A stretch of 64,000 nt of DNA from Bombilactobacillus apium (lineage in GTDB: Bacteria > Bacillota > Bacilli > Lactobacillales > Lactobacillaceae): assembly GCF_013385145.1 (NCBI RefSeq), contig NZ_JABZEC010000003.1, forward strand, positions 124,001 through 188,000, read 5' to 3'. Positions 11,448 through 20,648 of the stretch are shown here, piece after piece. The translations under genes and the position numbers were made by a program. Positions within the stretch are counted from its first letter, which is position 1; the number at the start of each line of letters is the position of its first letter. The notes below the pieces were generated by a model. It made no database searches. It was not told the origin of the DNA and worked only from the letters and a program-made list of their open reading frames with translations.

Positions 11448-12035
11448 CTAATTTTGGGCAGCTGCTTGCGCCTTAGCCCGGACTTGCGCTTTAGCTTGGG
11501 CCATTTTGGCTAGTTGTTTTAACTTTTGTGGAGTTAAAACTTGCCATTGAGAGCCAACGTAGAAAGTATTTTGGGTTTTGATCCTTTGACCTTCATTGCC
11601 GGCAACACTAAAGAGCCAACCCCAACCAGTTCCTTGATAAGTCCAACGTTGAGTCTTGGTCACTAAACGAGGCGTTCCGGTGGTCACTCGAACCTGATTA
11701 GTAGTTTTCTTGGGCAAAGTGTGTTGGATTTTTTTCGGGCGAGTATCGGTCCGATACAAATAGATCTGATCTTTAGTTGTTGTTCCCAAATTCTTATATA
11801 AGAGAAAACTTGGTTCTTGCGGCTTAGCGACCGAACTAAGCAAATTCGTGGTTCGAACTTCCGTTTGGGACCGCATCCCCCAGTGTTGCGTATCATTACC
11901 AATCATCGCGACAATTGTTAAAAATAGTAAGAAACTAAACAGCGCTCGCAAACTATTGGCTAGCTTCCGATTGGAAATGTAGACGCCGCCCAAGTAGGCA
12001 CACAAAGTAAAAATAACTAAAAAGACTAAAATCAT
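11448..12035 (-). CDS. DUF4811 membrane-anchored protein
   Basis: A 195-residue protein with two N-terminal membrane segments (about 1-20 and 30-48), then an extracytoplasmic domain with DQIYLYRT and TGWGWLF and an Ala/Lys-rich coiled tail (KMAQAKAQVRAKAQ). It matches DUF4811 proteins, which in lactobacilli sit directly beside DHA2-type drug exporters. Here it starts two bases after the transporter stop, so the two are co-translated. It may assist or modulate the exporter; its function is not known. Confidence 0.75.
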   Translation of the reverse strand: MILVFLVIFTLCAYLGGVYISNRKLANSLRALFSFLLFLTIVAMIGNDTQHWGMRSQTEVRTTNLLSSVAKPQEPSFLLYKNLGTTTKDQIYLYRTDTRPKKIQHTLPKKTTNQVRVTTGTPRLVTKTQRWTYQGTGWGWLFSVAGNEGQRIKTQNTFYVGSQWQVLTPQKLKQLAKMAQAKAQVRAKAQAAAQN

Positions 12036-12037
12036 AA

Positions 12038-13504
12038 TTACTTCACCTCCAGATCAGCATCGACAATCGTTTCCTTATCCTTTAAGAATAAGGCCAAAAT
12101 AAAGGTAACGACACAAAAGCCAACTGCTAAAGCAAAGGAAACTCGATAACCAGAAACCGTGGCATTCAAAAATTGTTGTTGATAATCAACGGGAGCCTTT
12201 TTCAAGAGGCTAGCCGCTGGTTTTAGAGTATTGGTGACATTAGTTAACACACTAATTAAAATCGCGGTTCCCATGGAAGTAAAGACTTGCCGGGCCGTAT
12301 TGTTAACCGCTGTCCCATGGCTAATCAAATTAAATGGTAAAGCATTCATCCCTGAAGTCGTGATCGGCATCATGACCATCGAAACTCCAAACATCCGAAC
12401 TGCATGCAGCATCACAATATAAATAGTTGGGGTATGTTGGGTAATGAAAACAAAAGGTAAAGTTCCCATGGTCAAGAAGAACATCCCCGTCGTTGCTAAA
12501 CGTTTAGCCCCGTAGCGGTCAAAAGCTGCTCCGGTAATTGGGCTCATGAACCCCGTAACCAAAGCTCCTAACAAGAGGACTAAACCAGAGTGAAAGGCGG
12601 AGAGACCTTTGACAATTTGTAGATACAAAGGCAAAATCATTCCGATCGCCATCATCGCCATGTTTGTTACGGAAGATAAAACTACCGACAAAGAATATTC
12701 TGGTGATTTAAAAACTCGTAATTCCAAGAAAGGAACTTCTAGTTTAAATTGCCGCCAACTGAAAAGAGCAATGAAGACAATCCCTAAAGCGATTGTTCCC
12801 AGAACAATCGGTGAGGCCCAACCGTCATCCCCCACAGCTGAGAAGCCGTAGAGTAAACTACCGAAACCAATCGTTGATTCAATAATTGAAGGAATATCAA
12901 TTGACTGATGGCTGGTTTTCAAAACTGGCCGCATGGTAAAGAAACTAGCAATGACCACTAAAGCCACAATTGGAATGATAATACTGAATAAGTAACGCCA
13001 GTTCCAGTTATCAATTACCCAACCAGAAAGAGTTGGTCCAATCGCGGGAGCCAGACCGATAACCAGTCCGCTCAACCCCATGGCGATTCCTCTTTTTTCA
13101 GGTTCAAAAACACTTAACATGATCGTCTGCATCAAAGGCATCGTAATTCCGACGGCAACCCCTTGAATCAACCGACCCGCTAATAAGACCGCAAAACTGG
13201 GAGCTAAATAACAGATTACGGTTCCTCCGAGAAAAATAGTCATCGCAAAGATGTATAACCAGCGCGAGTCGATCCGGGTGCTTAACCAAGCACTGACTGG
13301 AATCATCACCCCGTTAACTAACATAAACCCGGTCGTTAACCACTGCACTGTGGAGACTGAAATACTAAAAGTCTTCATTAAGGTGGGAAACGCGGTTGAT
13401 AAAATGGTTCCGTTTAAGACGGTACAAAAAGTCCCCGCCAATAAAGTAATGACCAAAGCGATTTTATTAAAGGGCCGGCCATTAATATCTTGAGTTTGCT
13501 TCAT
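12038..13504 (-). CDS. MFS drug exporter, DHA2 (EmrB/QacA, 14-TM) family
   Basis: A 488-residue proton-coupled exporter with about 14 hydrophobic segments. Motif A-like loops (RIDSRWLY, DRYGAKRL) and the exporter motif C region GLAPAIGPTLSGWVI after TM5 are visible. It is of the LmrB/EmrB kind that gives resistance to lincosamides, bile salts or biocides; the substrate cannot be predicted. It overlaps marR by four bases (ATGA) and is followed at once by DUF4811, giving a three-gene operon controlled by the MarR protein. Confidence 0.92.
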   Translation of the reverse strand: MKQTQDINGRPFNKIALVITLLAGTFCTVLNGTILSTAFPTLMKTFSISVSTVQWLTTGFMLVNGVMIPVSAWLSTRIDSRWLYIFAMTIFLGGTVICYLAPSFAVLLAGRLIQGVAVGITMPLMQTIMLSVFEPEKRGIAMGLSGLVIGLAPAIGPTLSGWVIDNWNWRYLFSIIIPIVALVVIASFFTMRPVLKTSHQSIDIPSIIESTIGFGSLLYGFSAVGDDGWASPIVLGTIALGIVFIALFSWRQFKLEVPFLELRVFKSPEYSLSVVLSSVTNMAMMAIGMILPLYLQIVKGLSAFHSGLVLLLGALVTGFMSPITGAAFDRYGAKRLATTGMFFLTMGTLPFVFITQHTPTIYIVMLHAVRMFGVSMVMMPITTSGMNALPFNLISHGTAVNNTARQVFTSMGTAILISVLTNVTNTLKPAASLLKKAPVDYQQQFLNATVSGYRVSFALAVGFCVVTFILALFLKDKETIVDADLEVK

Positions 13505-13986
13505 TTTTCCACCTCATTATTTTGATTATTTTTTTGGGTAATTTCTTCCAACAAATGAGGCATATCCAAATTTTCAAAACCTCGATTAATTTGTTGGATA
13601 AGTTGATCAAACTCCTCCATCTGCGCAGGAGTCAAAGAACGAAAAAGGTAATGGTCCCATTGATCCAAAATGGCGACCAGTTCTCGGTGGAGCCGGTGGG
13701 CCTTATCCGTGGGATAAACCAATTTTTTACGGCGATTGGCGGCATCTTCTTGACGTAAAACCCAACCTTGAAGTTCCAAATTGCGTAAGCCGCGAGCCAC
13801 ACTAGATTCATTAGTCATTAATTGACGGGCCATCTGTTCTTGGCTCATGCCGGGCTTTAGGGTAATTGCTCTAATCAACATCACCTCAAAGGAATTCATC
13901 CGATAAGGTTTAATAAATTGTTGGAGCAAACGTTGTCGTCCGCGCAAGAAGGTAATCGCAAATTGGCGCCAAGCTTTTTTTTCCAT
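13501..13986 (-). CDS. MarR family transcriptional regulator
   Basis: A 161-residue winged-helix regulator. The DNA-recognition region is MSQEQMARQLMTNESSVARG with the wing AANRRKKLVYPT, preceded and followed by helices for dimerisation. AAGGAGGG precedes the ATG. It is first gene of the marR-MFS-DUF4811 operon, and a long dyad covers its promoter, so it very probably represses its own operon until an inducer binds. Confidence 0.93.
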   Translation of the reverse strand: MEKKAWRQFAITFLRGRQRLLQQFIKPYRMNSFEVMLIRAITLKPGMSQEQMARQLMTNESSVARGLRNLELQGWVLRQEDAANRRKKLVYPTDKAHRLHRELVAILDQWDHYLFRSLTPAQMEEFDQLIQQINRGFENLDMPHLLEEITQKNNQNNEVEK

Positions 13987-14015
13987 CGGCTCCCTCCTTT
14001 TTCGCGATAGACAAC

Positions 14016-14070
14016 ATCATAAGCTCAATGTTAACAATTGTCAAGAGTTGACAGATGTTAAGTATTGAGC
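14016..14070 (-). promoter_or_regulatory. MarR operon promoter and overlapping operator dyad
   Basis: On the minus strand TTGACA (14044-14039), a 17-base spacer and TATGAT (14021-14016) form a near-consensus promoter. A near-palindrome of about 48 bases (14023-14070) covers the -35 box and spacer: outer arms GCTCAAT..ATTGAGC and inner arms TTAACAATTGTCAA / TTGACAGATGTTAA, centred on GAG. Such a site fits a MarR dimer or two dimers blocking RNA polymerase. Confidence 0.8.
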
Positions 14071-14090
14071 AAGATTGCTTTTAAGATTAT

Positions 14091-14137
14091 CAAAAAAAAT
14101 AACGTCACCTTTGAGCAAAAGGCAACGCTAGTTATTA
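14091..14137 (-). terminator. terminator downstream of sbcC
   Basis: On the minus strand AACTAGCGTTGCCTTT pairs with AAAGGTGACGTTATT around TGCTC and leads into nine T. It is placed just beyond the sbcC stop. Confidence 0.8.
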
Positions 14138-14141
14138 GAAC

Positions 14142-17100
14142 TTATTTATTGATTAATTTGATTTTGCTGTGACCATTACCTACTTTTTGAACTAAGAGTT
14201 GCTGGCCGATACTTTGTTTCATCGAATCAATATGGCTAATTACCCCAACCATCCGATTTTGGCCGATATCTTGTAAGGCGACCATTGCCTTATCTAAAGT
14301 TTCTTCGTCCAAAGAACCAAAACCTTCATCGATAAAGAGCGCCTCGACTCGAACCCCATTGCTTGAAGACTGGACCACTTCGCTTAAAGACAGGGCAATC
14401 GAAAGAGCAGCAATAAAAGTTTCGCCCCCCGAAAGAGTATCCGTTGAACGGACCGCATTGGTCTCTCGGTCGTAAACACTAATATCTAGGCCATGATCTC
14501 GTCGGTGATTGTTACTTTCACTAGCTAAATTAAAGACATAGCGATTATTGGATAAGCGATTCAAAAAGGTGATATTCGCGTATTCCAAAATCTGACGGAG
14601 ATAGTTTTGAACGACATAGGTCTCCAATTTTAGCTTGTCATCATTACCATCTTTGCCATTAATTACATTATACAAACTGGTCACCGCGGCTAAGGAATCC
14701 GCGAATTTCGCCTGTTCTTGCATAATCTTTTGGATTTTTTGCCAACTAGTTTGCGCTTCGTGAAAATTCTGCTGGACAGTTCCTTTTTCTTGGAGAGAGA
14801 CTTTCCAGCGGGCCTGAGTTGCTTTTGACTTCTCTTGGAGTTGGTCCAAATCAGGTTTAGTCGTCGTAGCCAACTTTTCTTGCAGTTGCGTAAGATCGTT
14901 CATCAACATTTTTTCGGTCGTTTGATATTCCGCAATTTTCGCCGGTAATTTTTTCAATTGACCCTGATTGATCTCTGTCAACCATTGCTCCAATTCCGCT
15001 TGCTGTCTAGTCTTAGCTTCAGAATCGTTCAGTGCCTGCTGCAAGTCTAGGGTTAACTTTTGCACTGTAGCTTTTTTCTGCGCTAAATCTTCTTTTATCG
15101 TCGTTAATTTGGTTTGATTTTTACTTTCTTGCAATTCATTTTCGTGGACTGTCTCTTGGGCTTTTTGATACTGCTTTTGAAATTGTTGATAAGCATCCGT
15201 CAAACTCTTTTCTCGTTGCTGCAAAACAGCACTAGTTTCTGCAGGCAAGTCACTTGCTTGTTTTTTAGTTTGCAGGTCTTGTCGGCGAGCTGCAATTTCG
15301 GTTTCTAGACGAGTTGCTTGAGCTTGGCTTTGATCGACTTGGACTTGAATTTGATCTTGTTCTTTTTTCAAATCTTGGATTGCTTCACTTAGACTTTGGC
15401 TAATTTTAATTTGTTGATCAAGTTCTTGAATAGCTGTCTGAAAGTGTTCTTTAAGCAGTTTTAAATTAAATTCTAGCGGTAACTTTTCCGAACTAGACTC
15501 TTGTAGTTGTTGATACTGCTGGGTCAATTGAGCTTGAGTTTGCCTTAACTCCACTTGTCCTTGCTCTTGATCTTGAGTCAAGCTTTGGGCATCCTCTTTT
15601 AAAGCTTGCACGCGACTTTGGCTAGCCGCAGCCTGCTTTTGTGATTCATCAACGGCGGCCATTGCCGCTCGCAAAACAGACTCAGATTGCTCTTTTCCTT
15701 GTTGGACCAAGGGATGTACCGGAGACCCACAAACGGGACAAGGCTGATTAGGCTCTAATTCTGCTTGCAGTTGGGCAATCATTAATTGTTGACGCGTTTT
15801 GATCTTTGTAGTGTAGTCTTTTTGGGCTTGGCGATTAAGTTCAACTTGAATCTGCAATTGTTCTTGCTGTTTTTTCAAACGATCTTGGACTTGGGCTAAT
15901 TTTTCTTGAGTCTTAGCCCGAGCACTCTCTAGCGGGGTTAAAACTTCCAATAAGTGATCTTGCTCTTGCCGTAAATCTTCTTTTTGGCTTTGAAAATCAG
16001 CCAAATCGGCTAATTCTTGCTCTTTGGCGGCCAACTTACTCTGAACCGTGGTTAATTTAGCCGTTTGGGCCTGAGCCTGCTCTTGGGCTTGGGCCAGTTG
16101 AGGCTGGATTCTTTTTAACTGGGCTTGAATCCGTTCGACATCTTGCACTTGGGGAATTAGGCTCAATAATTTTTGCGCCTGCTGTTGTTGAGCCTCATAT
16201 TCAGGCTCGGCGGCCTTTAAAGTCAGAAATTCACTTTGCGCAGCTTGTAATTTTTCTTGAGCCGTCCTCAACTTGTGCGTTAATTCTTGCTCTTGCTGCT
16301 TGCCTTTTTGAATATCTTTTTCTTTTCGATCCAAGTCTTGCACCAGTTTTTGCAGAGGTTGGGCCCATTCCAATTCTGCTAAGTGCTGCTGCCAAGTCTG
16401 AAATTCAGCTTGGCGCGCGCTAATTTGTTTTTGATATTTAGTTTGGGTTTGCTCTAATTTTTGAAAATCTGCTTGAACAGCCTGCCCTGCTTGATAAGCT
16501 CGATCAGTAGCTTGCCAAATTTGTTGATCCCGAGTTTCTTTTTGCGTCGCCAATTGAACTGCTGCTTTTTTCTCTTGGAGATAAGTGGTTAATTGATGAG
16601 CTAGCTGTTCACGTGGGGTCTGTTGCAATTGCTCTTGCTCTGCAGCTGTCCAAACCGGGGCTGCCAATTGGGCGGTCAATTCTTGGACCCCTGCCTGGGC
16701 TTGAGTTTGAGCCTGTTGATAATGTTCTTTTAACTTGGCGGTAAATTGGGTAAATAACTGGGTGCCAAAGATTTTCTTGAGAATCTTTTCTTTATCCACC
16801 GTCTTTGATTTCAGAAACTCCGAGAAATCATTTTGCGGCAGAAGAACAATTTTCTTAAATTGATCGGCAGTCAGATTCAAGATTTCGGTAATCGCTGCAG
16901 CGACGTCACCCGGTTTAGTAGCCAAACTGGCTTTTTCTAAACCACCGACTTCATCCACGAGAGCAAGGCTGGCCGTGGCTTTTCTCTTAGTCTGGCCGGA
17001 ACCTTTTTTGCGGGCTTGAAATTGTTCCGGAGTGCGCTTGACCCGGTAGATCTTAGCATTTTCTTCAAAATAAAAATAAACTGCCGTGGTCTGAGTAAGA

Positions 17101-17309
17101 GTGGCAAATTGGCTCCGCATTTCCCGGGCTTCTCGCTCTCCCGTCGTCGCGTTGAACAGAGCGTAGGTCATGGCATCGAAGATCGTTGATTTTCCCGCTC
17201 CCGTATCCCCACTGATCAAAAAGATTGGCGCTTCATCTAATTTTTGAAAGTCAACAATCGAATGCTCGTGGGGTCCAAAATAATTCATCTCTAAATATAA
17301 GGGTCTCAT
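14142..17309 (-). CDS. sbcC: exonuclease SbcCD subunit C (Rad50-like ATPase)
   Basis: A 1055-residue SMC-like ATPase working with SbcD to cleave DNA hairpins and blocked ends. Walker A (SGDTGAGKST) lies near residue 35, the zinc hook CPVCG near residue 525 between two very Gln-rich coiled coils, and the ABC signature TLSGGETF with Walker B ALFIDEGFGSLD near the C-terminus. It overlaps the sbcD stop by four bases, and AAAGGGAGC gives a good ribosome site. Confidence 0.96.
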   Translation of the reverse strand: MRPLYLEMNYFGPHEHSIVDFQKLDEAPIFLISGDTGAGKSTIFDAMTYALFNATTGEREAREMRSQFATLTQTTAVYFYFEENAKIYRVKRTPEQFQARKKGSGQTKRKATASLALVDEVGGLEKASLATKPGDVAAAITEILNLTADQFKKIVLLPQNDFSEFLKSKTVDKEKILKKIFGTQLFTQFTAKLKEHYQQAQTQAQAGVQELTAQLAAPVWTAAEQEQLQQTPREQLAHQLTTYLQEKKAAVQLATQKETRDQQIWQATDRAYQAGQAVQADFQKLEQTQTKYQKQISARQAEFQTWQQHLAELEWAQPLQKLVQDLDRKEKDIQKGKQQEQELTHKLRTAQEKLQAAQSEFLTLKAAEPEYEAQQQQAQKLLSLIPQVQDVERIQAQLKRIQPQLAQAQEQAQAQTAKLTTVQSKLAAKEQELADLADFQSQKEDLRQEQDHLLEVLTPLESARAKTQEKLAQVQDRLKKQQEQLQIQVELNRQAQKDYTTKIKTRQQLMIAQLQAELEPNQPCPVCGSPVHPLVQQGKEQSESVLRAAMAAVDESQKQAAASQSRVQALKEDAQSLTQDQEQGQVELRQTQAQLTQQYQQLQESSSEKLPLEFNLKLLKEHFQTAIQELDQQIKISQSLSEAIQDLKKEQDQIQVQVDQSQAQATRLETEIAARRQDLQTKKQASDLPAETSAVLQQREKSLTDAYQQFQKQYQKAQETVHENELQESKNQTKLTTIKEDLAQKKATVQKLTLDLQQALNDSEAKTRQQAELEQWLTEINQGQLKKLPAKIAEYQTTEKMLMNDLTQLQEKLATTTKPDLDQLQEKSKATQARWKVSLQEKGTVQQNFHEAQTSWQKIQKIMQEQAKFADSLAAVTSLYNVINGKDGNDDKLKLETYVVQNYLRQILEYANITFLNRLSNNRYVFNLASESNNHRRDHGLDISVYDRETNAVRSTDTLSGGETFIAALSIALSLSEVVQSSSNGVRVEALFIDEGFGSLDEETLDKAMVALQDIGQNRMVGVISHIDSMKQSIGQQLLVQKVGNGHSKIKLINK

Positions 17310-18496
17310 TTTTGCTCCCTTTCAACTTCATTAAAAATCTTCGCCACCAGGTCTTTTTGTGCAGGAGAAAGTTCGTAAGCGGTAATCGTCTGGAAAAAGT
17401 TATTCACAATCTTTTCCGGGCTGATCTCTCTGAGATCCGTGGACTCTTGCGGCGCAAAGGTCGAAGTCGAATTGGTTTGATAATCGAGTTCCACGATCGT
17501 CCCGTAGCGTTTTTCTAACTCTGAGCGCAGATTGGTCTGTAAATGCGCGCTGCGTTCAAAATTTTGAATCGTAATCGCAAACCAAGCTTGCCCTACCGGC
17601 TGCTGTTGATAAAAGCTAGGATCACAGAGAGTTTCCCAGTCGGCTTCTAAAACCACTAAATCGGTTTGGGGAATCAGCTTGCAGACTTTTTGTTGAATTT
17701 TTTGAGCGGTAAAATCAACGATTTCGACTGATTTTTGGTTATTTTTAGCTCGGGCTTCTTTAACATTAAATTTCACGGGGCTGCCGGCATAGCGTACCGT
17801 GGGCGCGGGCGAAGCGTGGCGGGTATGAATGTGCCCCAACATGACATAATCAAAAGCCGCAAATTGCTTGGTGGTCACTGTCGCCAAGCCCCCCACTTGG
17901 GAAGTTGTTTCACTCGTAAGATCCAGGGAATCCTCTTGGTGGGCAGTTACCGCAAAATGCGTTACTAAGAGATGCTTCTTCGTGGGATCAAAAAGTTCTA
18001 CTAGATCAGCGATCACTAGTTCCAAAGCATCCGCAATTGTCTTAATCTGGGCGACATCTTCTGCTGGAAGGTCCTTTTTTTGGTAATAAACTCGAGCATC
18101 CAGCGGGTCAAAAAAGGGGAGCAGGAAAATCTGCAGCGTGGGGGTTTCAATCGGGGTAAAGGCTTCTTCCAAGAGCGTATGTAAATAAAAATTCGTCTCT
18201 TCCAGCCACTTGCGACCGTAGTTCAGGCGGCGAGCACTATCATGATTCCCCGAGATTGCATAAATTGGGATCTTTTTTTCTAAATTCAAAGTTCGAAACA
18301 TCTGATCCAAAGTCGTGACCGCTTCAGGGCTGGGAATCGCCCGATCGTATAGATCACCGGCAATCACAATCCCATCAACTTCTTCGTCTTGGGCAATTTG
18401 GACAATTTGCGCGAAGACAGCCTTTTGTTCCGCCAACAAAGAATAGCCATTCAGGGTTCGTCCAATATGCCAATCTGCCGTGTGTAATAATTTCAT
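17306..18496 (-). CDS. sbcD: exonuclease SbcCD subunit D (Mre11-like nuclease)
   Basis: A 396-residue calcineurin-like phosphoesterase, the nuclease partner of SbcC. The five metal motifs are visible: HTADWHIG, VIAGDLYDRA, ISGNHDS, VTHFAV and MLGHIHTRH. GAGGTAA lies before the ATG. First gene of an sbcD-sbcC operon with coupled translation. Confidence 0.96.
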   Translation of the reverse strand: MKLLHTADWHIGRTLNGYSLLAEQKAVFAQIVQIAQDEEVDGIVIAGDLYDRAIPSPEAVTTLDQMFRTLNLEKKIPIYAISGNHDSARRLNYGRKWLEETNFYLHTLLEEAFTPIETPTLQIFLLPFFDPLDARVYYQKKDLPAEDVAQIKTIADALELVIADLVELFDPTKKHLLVTHFAVTAHQEDSLDLTSETTSQVGGLATVTTKQFAAFDYVMLGHIHTRHASPAPTVRYAGSPVKFNVKEARAKNNQKSVEIVDFTAQKIQQKVCKLIPQTDLVVLEADWETLCDPSFYQQQPVGQAWFAITIQNFERSAHLQTNLRSELEKRYGTIVELDYQTNSTSTFAPQESTDLREISPEKIVNNFFQTITAYELSPAQKDLVAKIFNEVEREQK

Positions 18497-18599
18497 TTTT
18501 TACCTCAATTAACGAAAAGCAACTTGTAATTCGGCCTGCAAGCACAAACCACCGGTCGAAAAAATTACTTTTCCGCCGGTGGCGATCATCGTTTAAATT

Positions 18600-19619
18600 T
18601 TATTTTTGAAAATAGTTCAGTCCGATGGCGTTCCGAACCTCTTGCAAGGTTTGCTCCGCAACTAGATTAGCCTTCTGGCTCCCTTTTTCGAGAATCCGCA
18701 AAACTTCACCAGGATCTTGGGCATATTCTTGCCGCCGCTCACGAATTGGGGTCAAAGTGGCACTCAAAACTTCTTCCAAGTACTGCTTAACCTTGACATC
18801 ACCCAAACCACCATGTTGATATTGGGCTTTCAATTCCGCAATCTTGGCTTGATCATCACCAAAAGCATCCAAATACTGAAAAACTGTATTTCCGGCGATT
18901 TGTCCAGGGTCGCTAACGTGAACATGGTTCGGATCGGTATACATTTGCATTACTTTGGCATGTAATTCGTCGGCAGTATCCGATAAATAGATGGCATTGT
19001 TCAAAGATTTACTCATTTTGGCATTACCATCAATCCCTGGCAAGCGACCTTGACCCTTAGGTGGGAAATAACCGTGCGGCTCCACCAAAACATCTTGTTG
19101 ATAGGTATTATTGAAAGTCCGAACAATTTCTCGAGCTTGTTCCATCATCGGTTCTTGATCATCACCAACAGGTACTGTATCGGCCTTAAAAGCCGTAATA
19201 TCAGCGGTTTCACTGACTGGATAAACCACGAAACCAGCCGGAACACTCTCGCCAAATTTCTTTTGTTGAATCTCACTCTTAACCGTTGGATTGCGTTCCA
19301 AACGAGCCAAACTAACCAAGTCCAGATAATACATCGTTAGTTCATTCAAAGCCGGAATTTGCGATTGGACCAGAATAGTGGTTTTTTCAGGATCGATACC
19401 CACGGCTAAGTAATCCAAGGCAACTTCTAATAAGCTCTTGCGCACTTTTTCAGGATTACGCGCATTATCTGTTAGAGCTTGAATATCCGCAATCATCACA
19501 AAGGTCTTGTAATCACCACTATTTTGTAACTTAACCCGATTCTTTAAAGAACCCAGATAATGGCCGATGTGTAGCTTTCCGGTTGGCCGGTCAGCTGTCA
19601 AAATTGTATGTTGAGTCAT
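18600..19619 (-). CDS. trpS: tryptophanyl-tRNA synthetase
   Basis: A 339-residue class I synthetase charging tRNA-Trp. It has [16 protein letters not shown] (HIGH box) near residue 10 and [11 protein letters not shown] (KMSKS box) near residue 197. It is a single gene controlled by the T-box leader immediately upstream, so expression rises when tRNA-Trp is uncharged. AGGAAGATT lies before the ATG. Confidence 0.96.
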   Translation of the reverse strand: MTQHTILTADRPTGKLHIGHYLGSLKNRVKLQNSGDYKTFVMIADIQALTDNARNPEKVRKSLLEVALDYLAVGIDPEKTTILVQSQIPALNELTMYYLDLVSLARLERNPTVKSEIQQKKFGESVPAGFVVYPVSETADITAFKADTVPVGDDQEPMMEQAREIVRTFNNTYQQDVLVEPHGYFPPKGQGRLPGIDGNAKMSKSLNNAIYLSDTADELHAKVMQMYTDPNHVHVSDPGQIAGNTVFQYLDAFGDDQAKIAELKAQYQHGGLGDVKVKQYLEEVLSATLTPIRERRQEYAQDPGEVLRILEKGSQKANLVAEQTLQEVRNAIGLNYFQK

Positions 19620-19654
19620 AATAATCTTCCTCCGAAATAATCTTTAACCACTAA

Positions 19655-19860
19655 TAAAAAAGCCCTACTGTTCCTCAGAACAATAGGACGATTTCCCGTG
19701 GTACCACCTGTTTTGTAGATTAATCTACCGCTTAACTTGACTTAAGGCGCCAAAACCATTTCACCCAGCCCCACTTTTTCAAACCGGCGGGCTAATTTCA
19801 CAATTACCAATTAGTCTCTGTTTTCCCTCGGTTTAAATACTCTTAACTAGGTTGTAATTG
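19655..19860 (-). promoter_or_regulatory. T-box leader of trpS
   Basis: The hallmark T-box AGGTGGTACCACG is at 19709-19697 on the minus strand. It is followed by the competing terminator CCTATTGTTCT / GGAACAGTAGG and TTTTTT (19687-19655). Stem I lies between about 19850 and 19740. Several TGG triplets occur on its 3' side (for example in GAAATGGTTTTGG), consistent with a Trp specifier, but I did not resolve which one is used. Confidence 0.9.
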
Positions 19861-19865
19861 TCATC

Positions 19866-19894
19866 ATACTACAAAAAAGCTTAGCCAAAGTCAA
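19866..19894 (-). promoter_or_regulatory. promoter of the trpS leader
   Basis: TTGACT (19894-19889), 17 bases, TAGTAT (19871-19866) on the minus strand. It puts the RNA start just ahead of T-box stem I. Confidence 0.6.
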
Positions 19895-19942
19895 TCAAAT
19901 TCGGATTCCCAGTTCGCAAAAAAATATTTCGCAGGCGACTTT

Positions 19943-20315
19943 TTAGTGGCCAACTTTAATTGCTGGAGCCGTGGTTGATGGTGAAGCTGGCCGATTTTGC
20001 AGAGTATGGTGAAGCGTTGTCTGATAAGCGCCTAACTTGGTAACGCCCTTGGCAATTTCTATCTGCAAAGAATTAGTTGGTAAATTACTTGAATAATTGG
20101 AATTCTTCAGATCATATTTAAGAACCGGGGCTAACCCTTGGTAAATTGTTTGGGCCAAAGTGTCCAAGGGCAACTTGGCAAATTTAGGCTGGGCCGCTTT
20201 GGCGCTGGCCTGAACCGGGTGGTTCAGATTAAAGATACTACTCCCACCCCGGATAAATGAGCGAAAATGATAATATTATTTTAACTATTTTGAAACTTAA
20301 TCCTTATCTTGCCAT
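19943..20315 (-). pseudogene. broken gene for a small secreted protein
   Basis: An ATG at 20315 follows GGAGGAAG, but the fourth codon is TAA and the signal-peptide frame (GLSFKIVKIILSFSLI) later shifts. The body stays open in another frame: it passes a signal-cleavage-like segment (HPVQASAKAAQ) and continues for about 90 residues (TLAQTIYQGLAPVLKYDL, ending APAIKVGH). A second copy of its promoter, ribosome site and signal-peptide start is at 52108-52268, where no body remains. The family is not recognised. Nothing suggests that a full product is now made. Confidence 0.7.
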
Positions 20316-20398
20316 TCTTTCTTCCTCCAGCAAGCAAATCATAAGCATTAATTAATTTTGATTATACCATCTTCTGCTTACTAAAAATCCCTAAAAAA
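20234..20398 (-). repeat. dispersed repeat, copy 1 (promoter plus signal-peptide start)
   Basis: About 165 bases that closely match 52108-52268 in the same orientation. On the minus strand the shared block holds TGGTATAAT (an extended -10, ATTATA at 20361-20366), a leader, GGAGGAAGAAAGA, the ATG and the first ~25 codons. Similarity stops upstream of the promoter and within the coding start. It looks like a duplicated 5' end, not an insertion sequence: no terminal repeats or transposase are seen. Confidence 0.85.
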
Positions 20399-20402
20399 GC
20401 AG

Positions 20403-20648
20403 GTCTAGTCTAACTTTTTCTTACATTAAAAATCATTTTTTATCTTGATTTGCTTGCTCTTTTCATTTTCTCCATTTCTAAAAAATTATTAGCAAGTTGT
20501 GTTTTCCAATTGACCTTTTCTTACTTAATCCTCAAACATTATCTCCGCTGTTTTGGAAAATTATTTTTCGCGCTTCTTCCAAGAGTTTATATTGTTCATT
20601 TTCCTTAGGGGCTGTAAAATAATTTATATTGTAAATAAGGAGGTTTTC
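20403..20648 (+). other. intergenic stretch before helD
   Basis: AT-rich, no gene seen. It should hold the helD promoter; TTTATATTGTAAAT just before AAGGAGG is a possible -10 region, but no clear -35 box was found. Confidence 0.4.

Noticed and set aside
18540-18585. CCACCGG/CCGGTGG repeat downstream of trpS
   Set aside because: The loop is about 20 bases and the following T run is poor; too weak to call a terminator.
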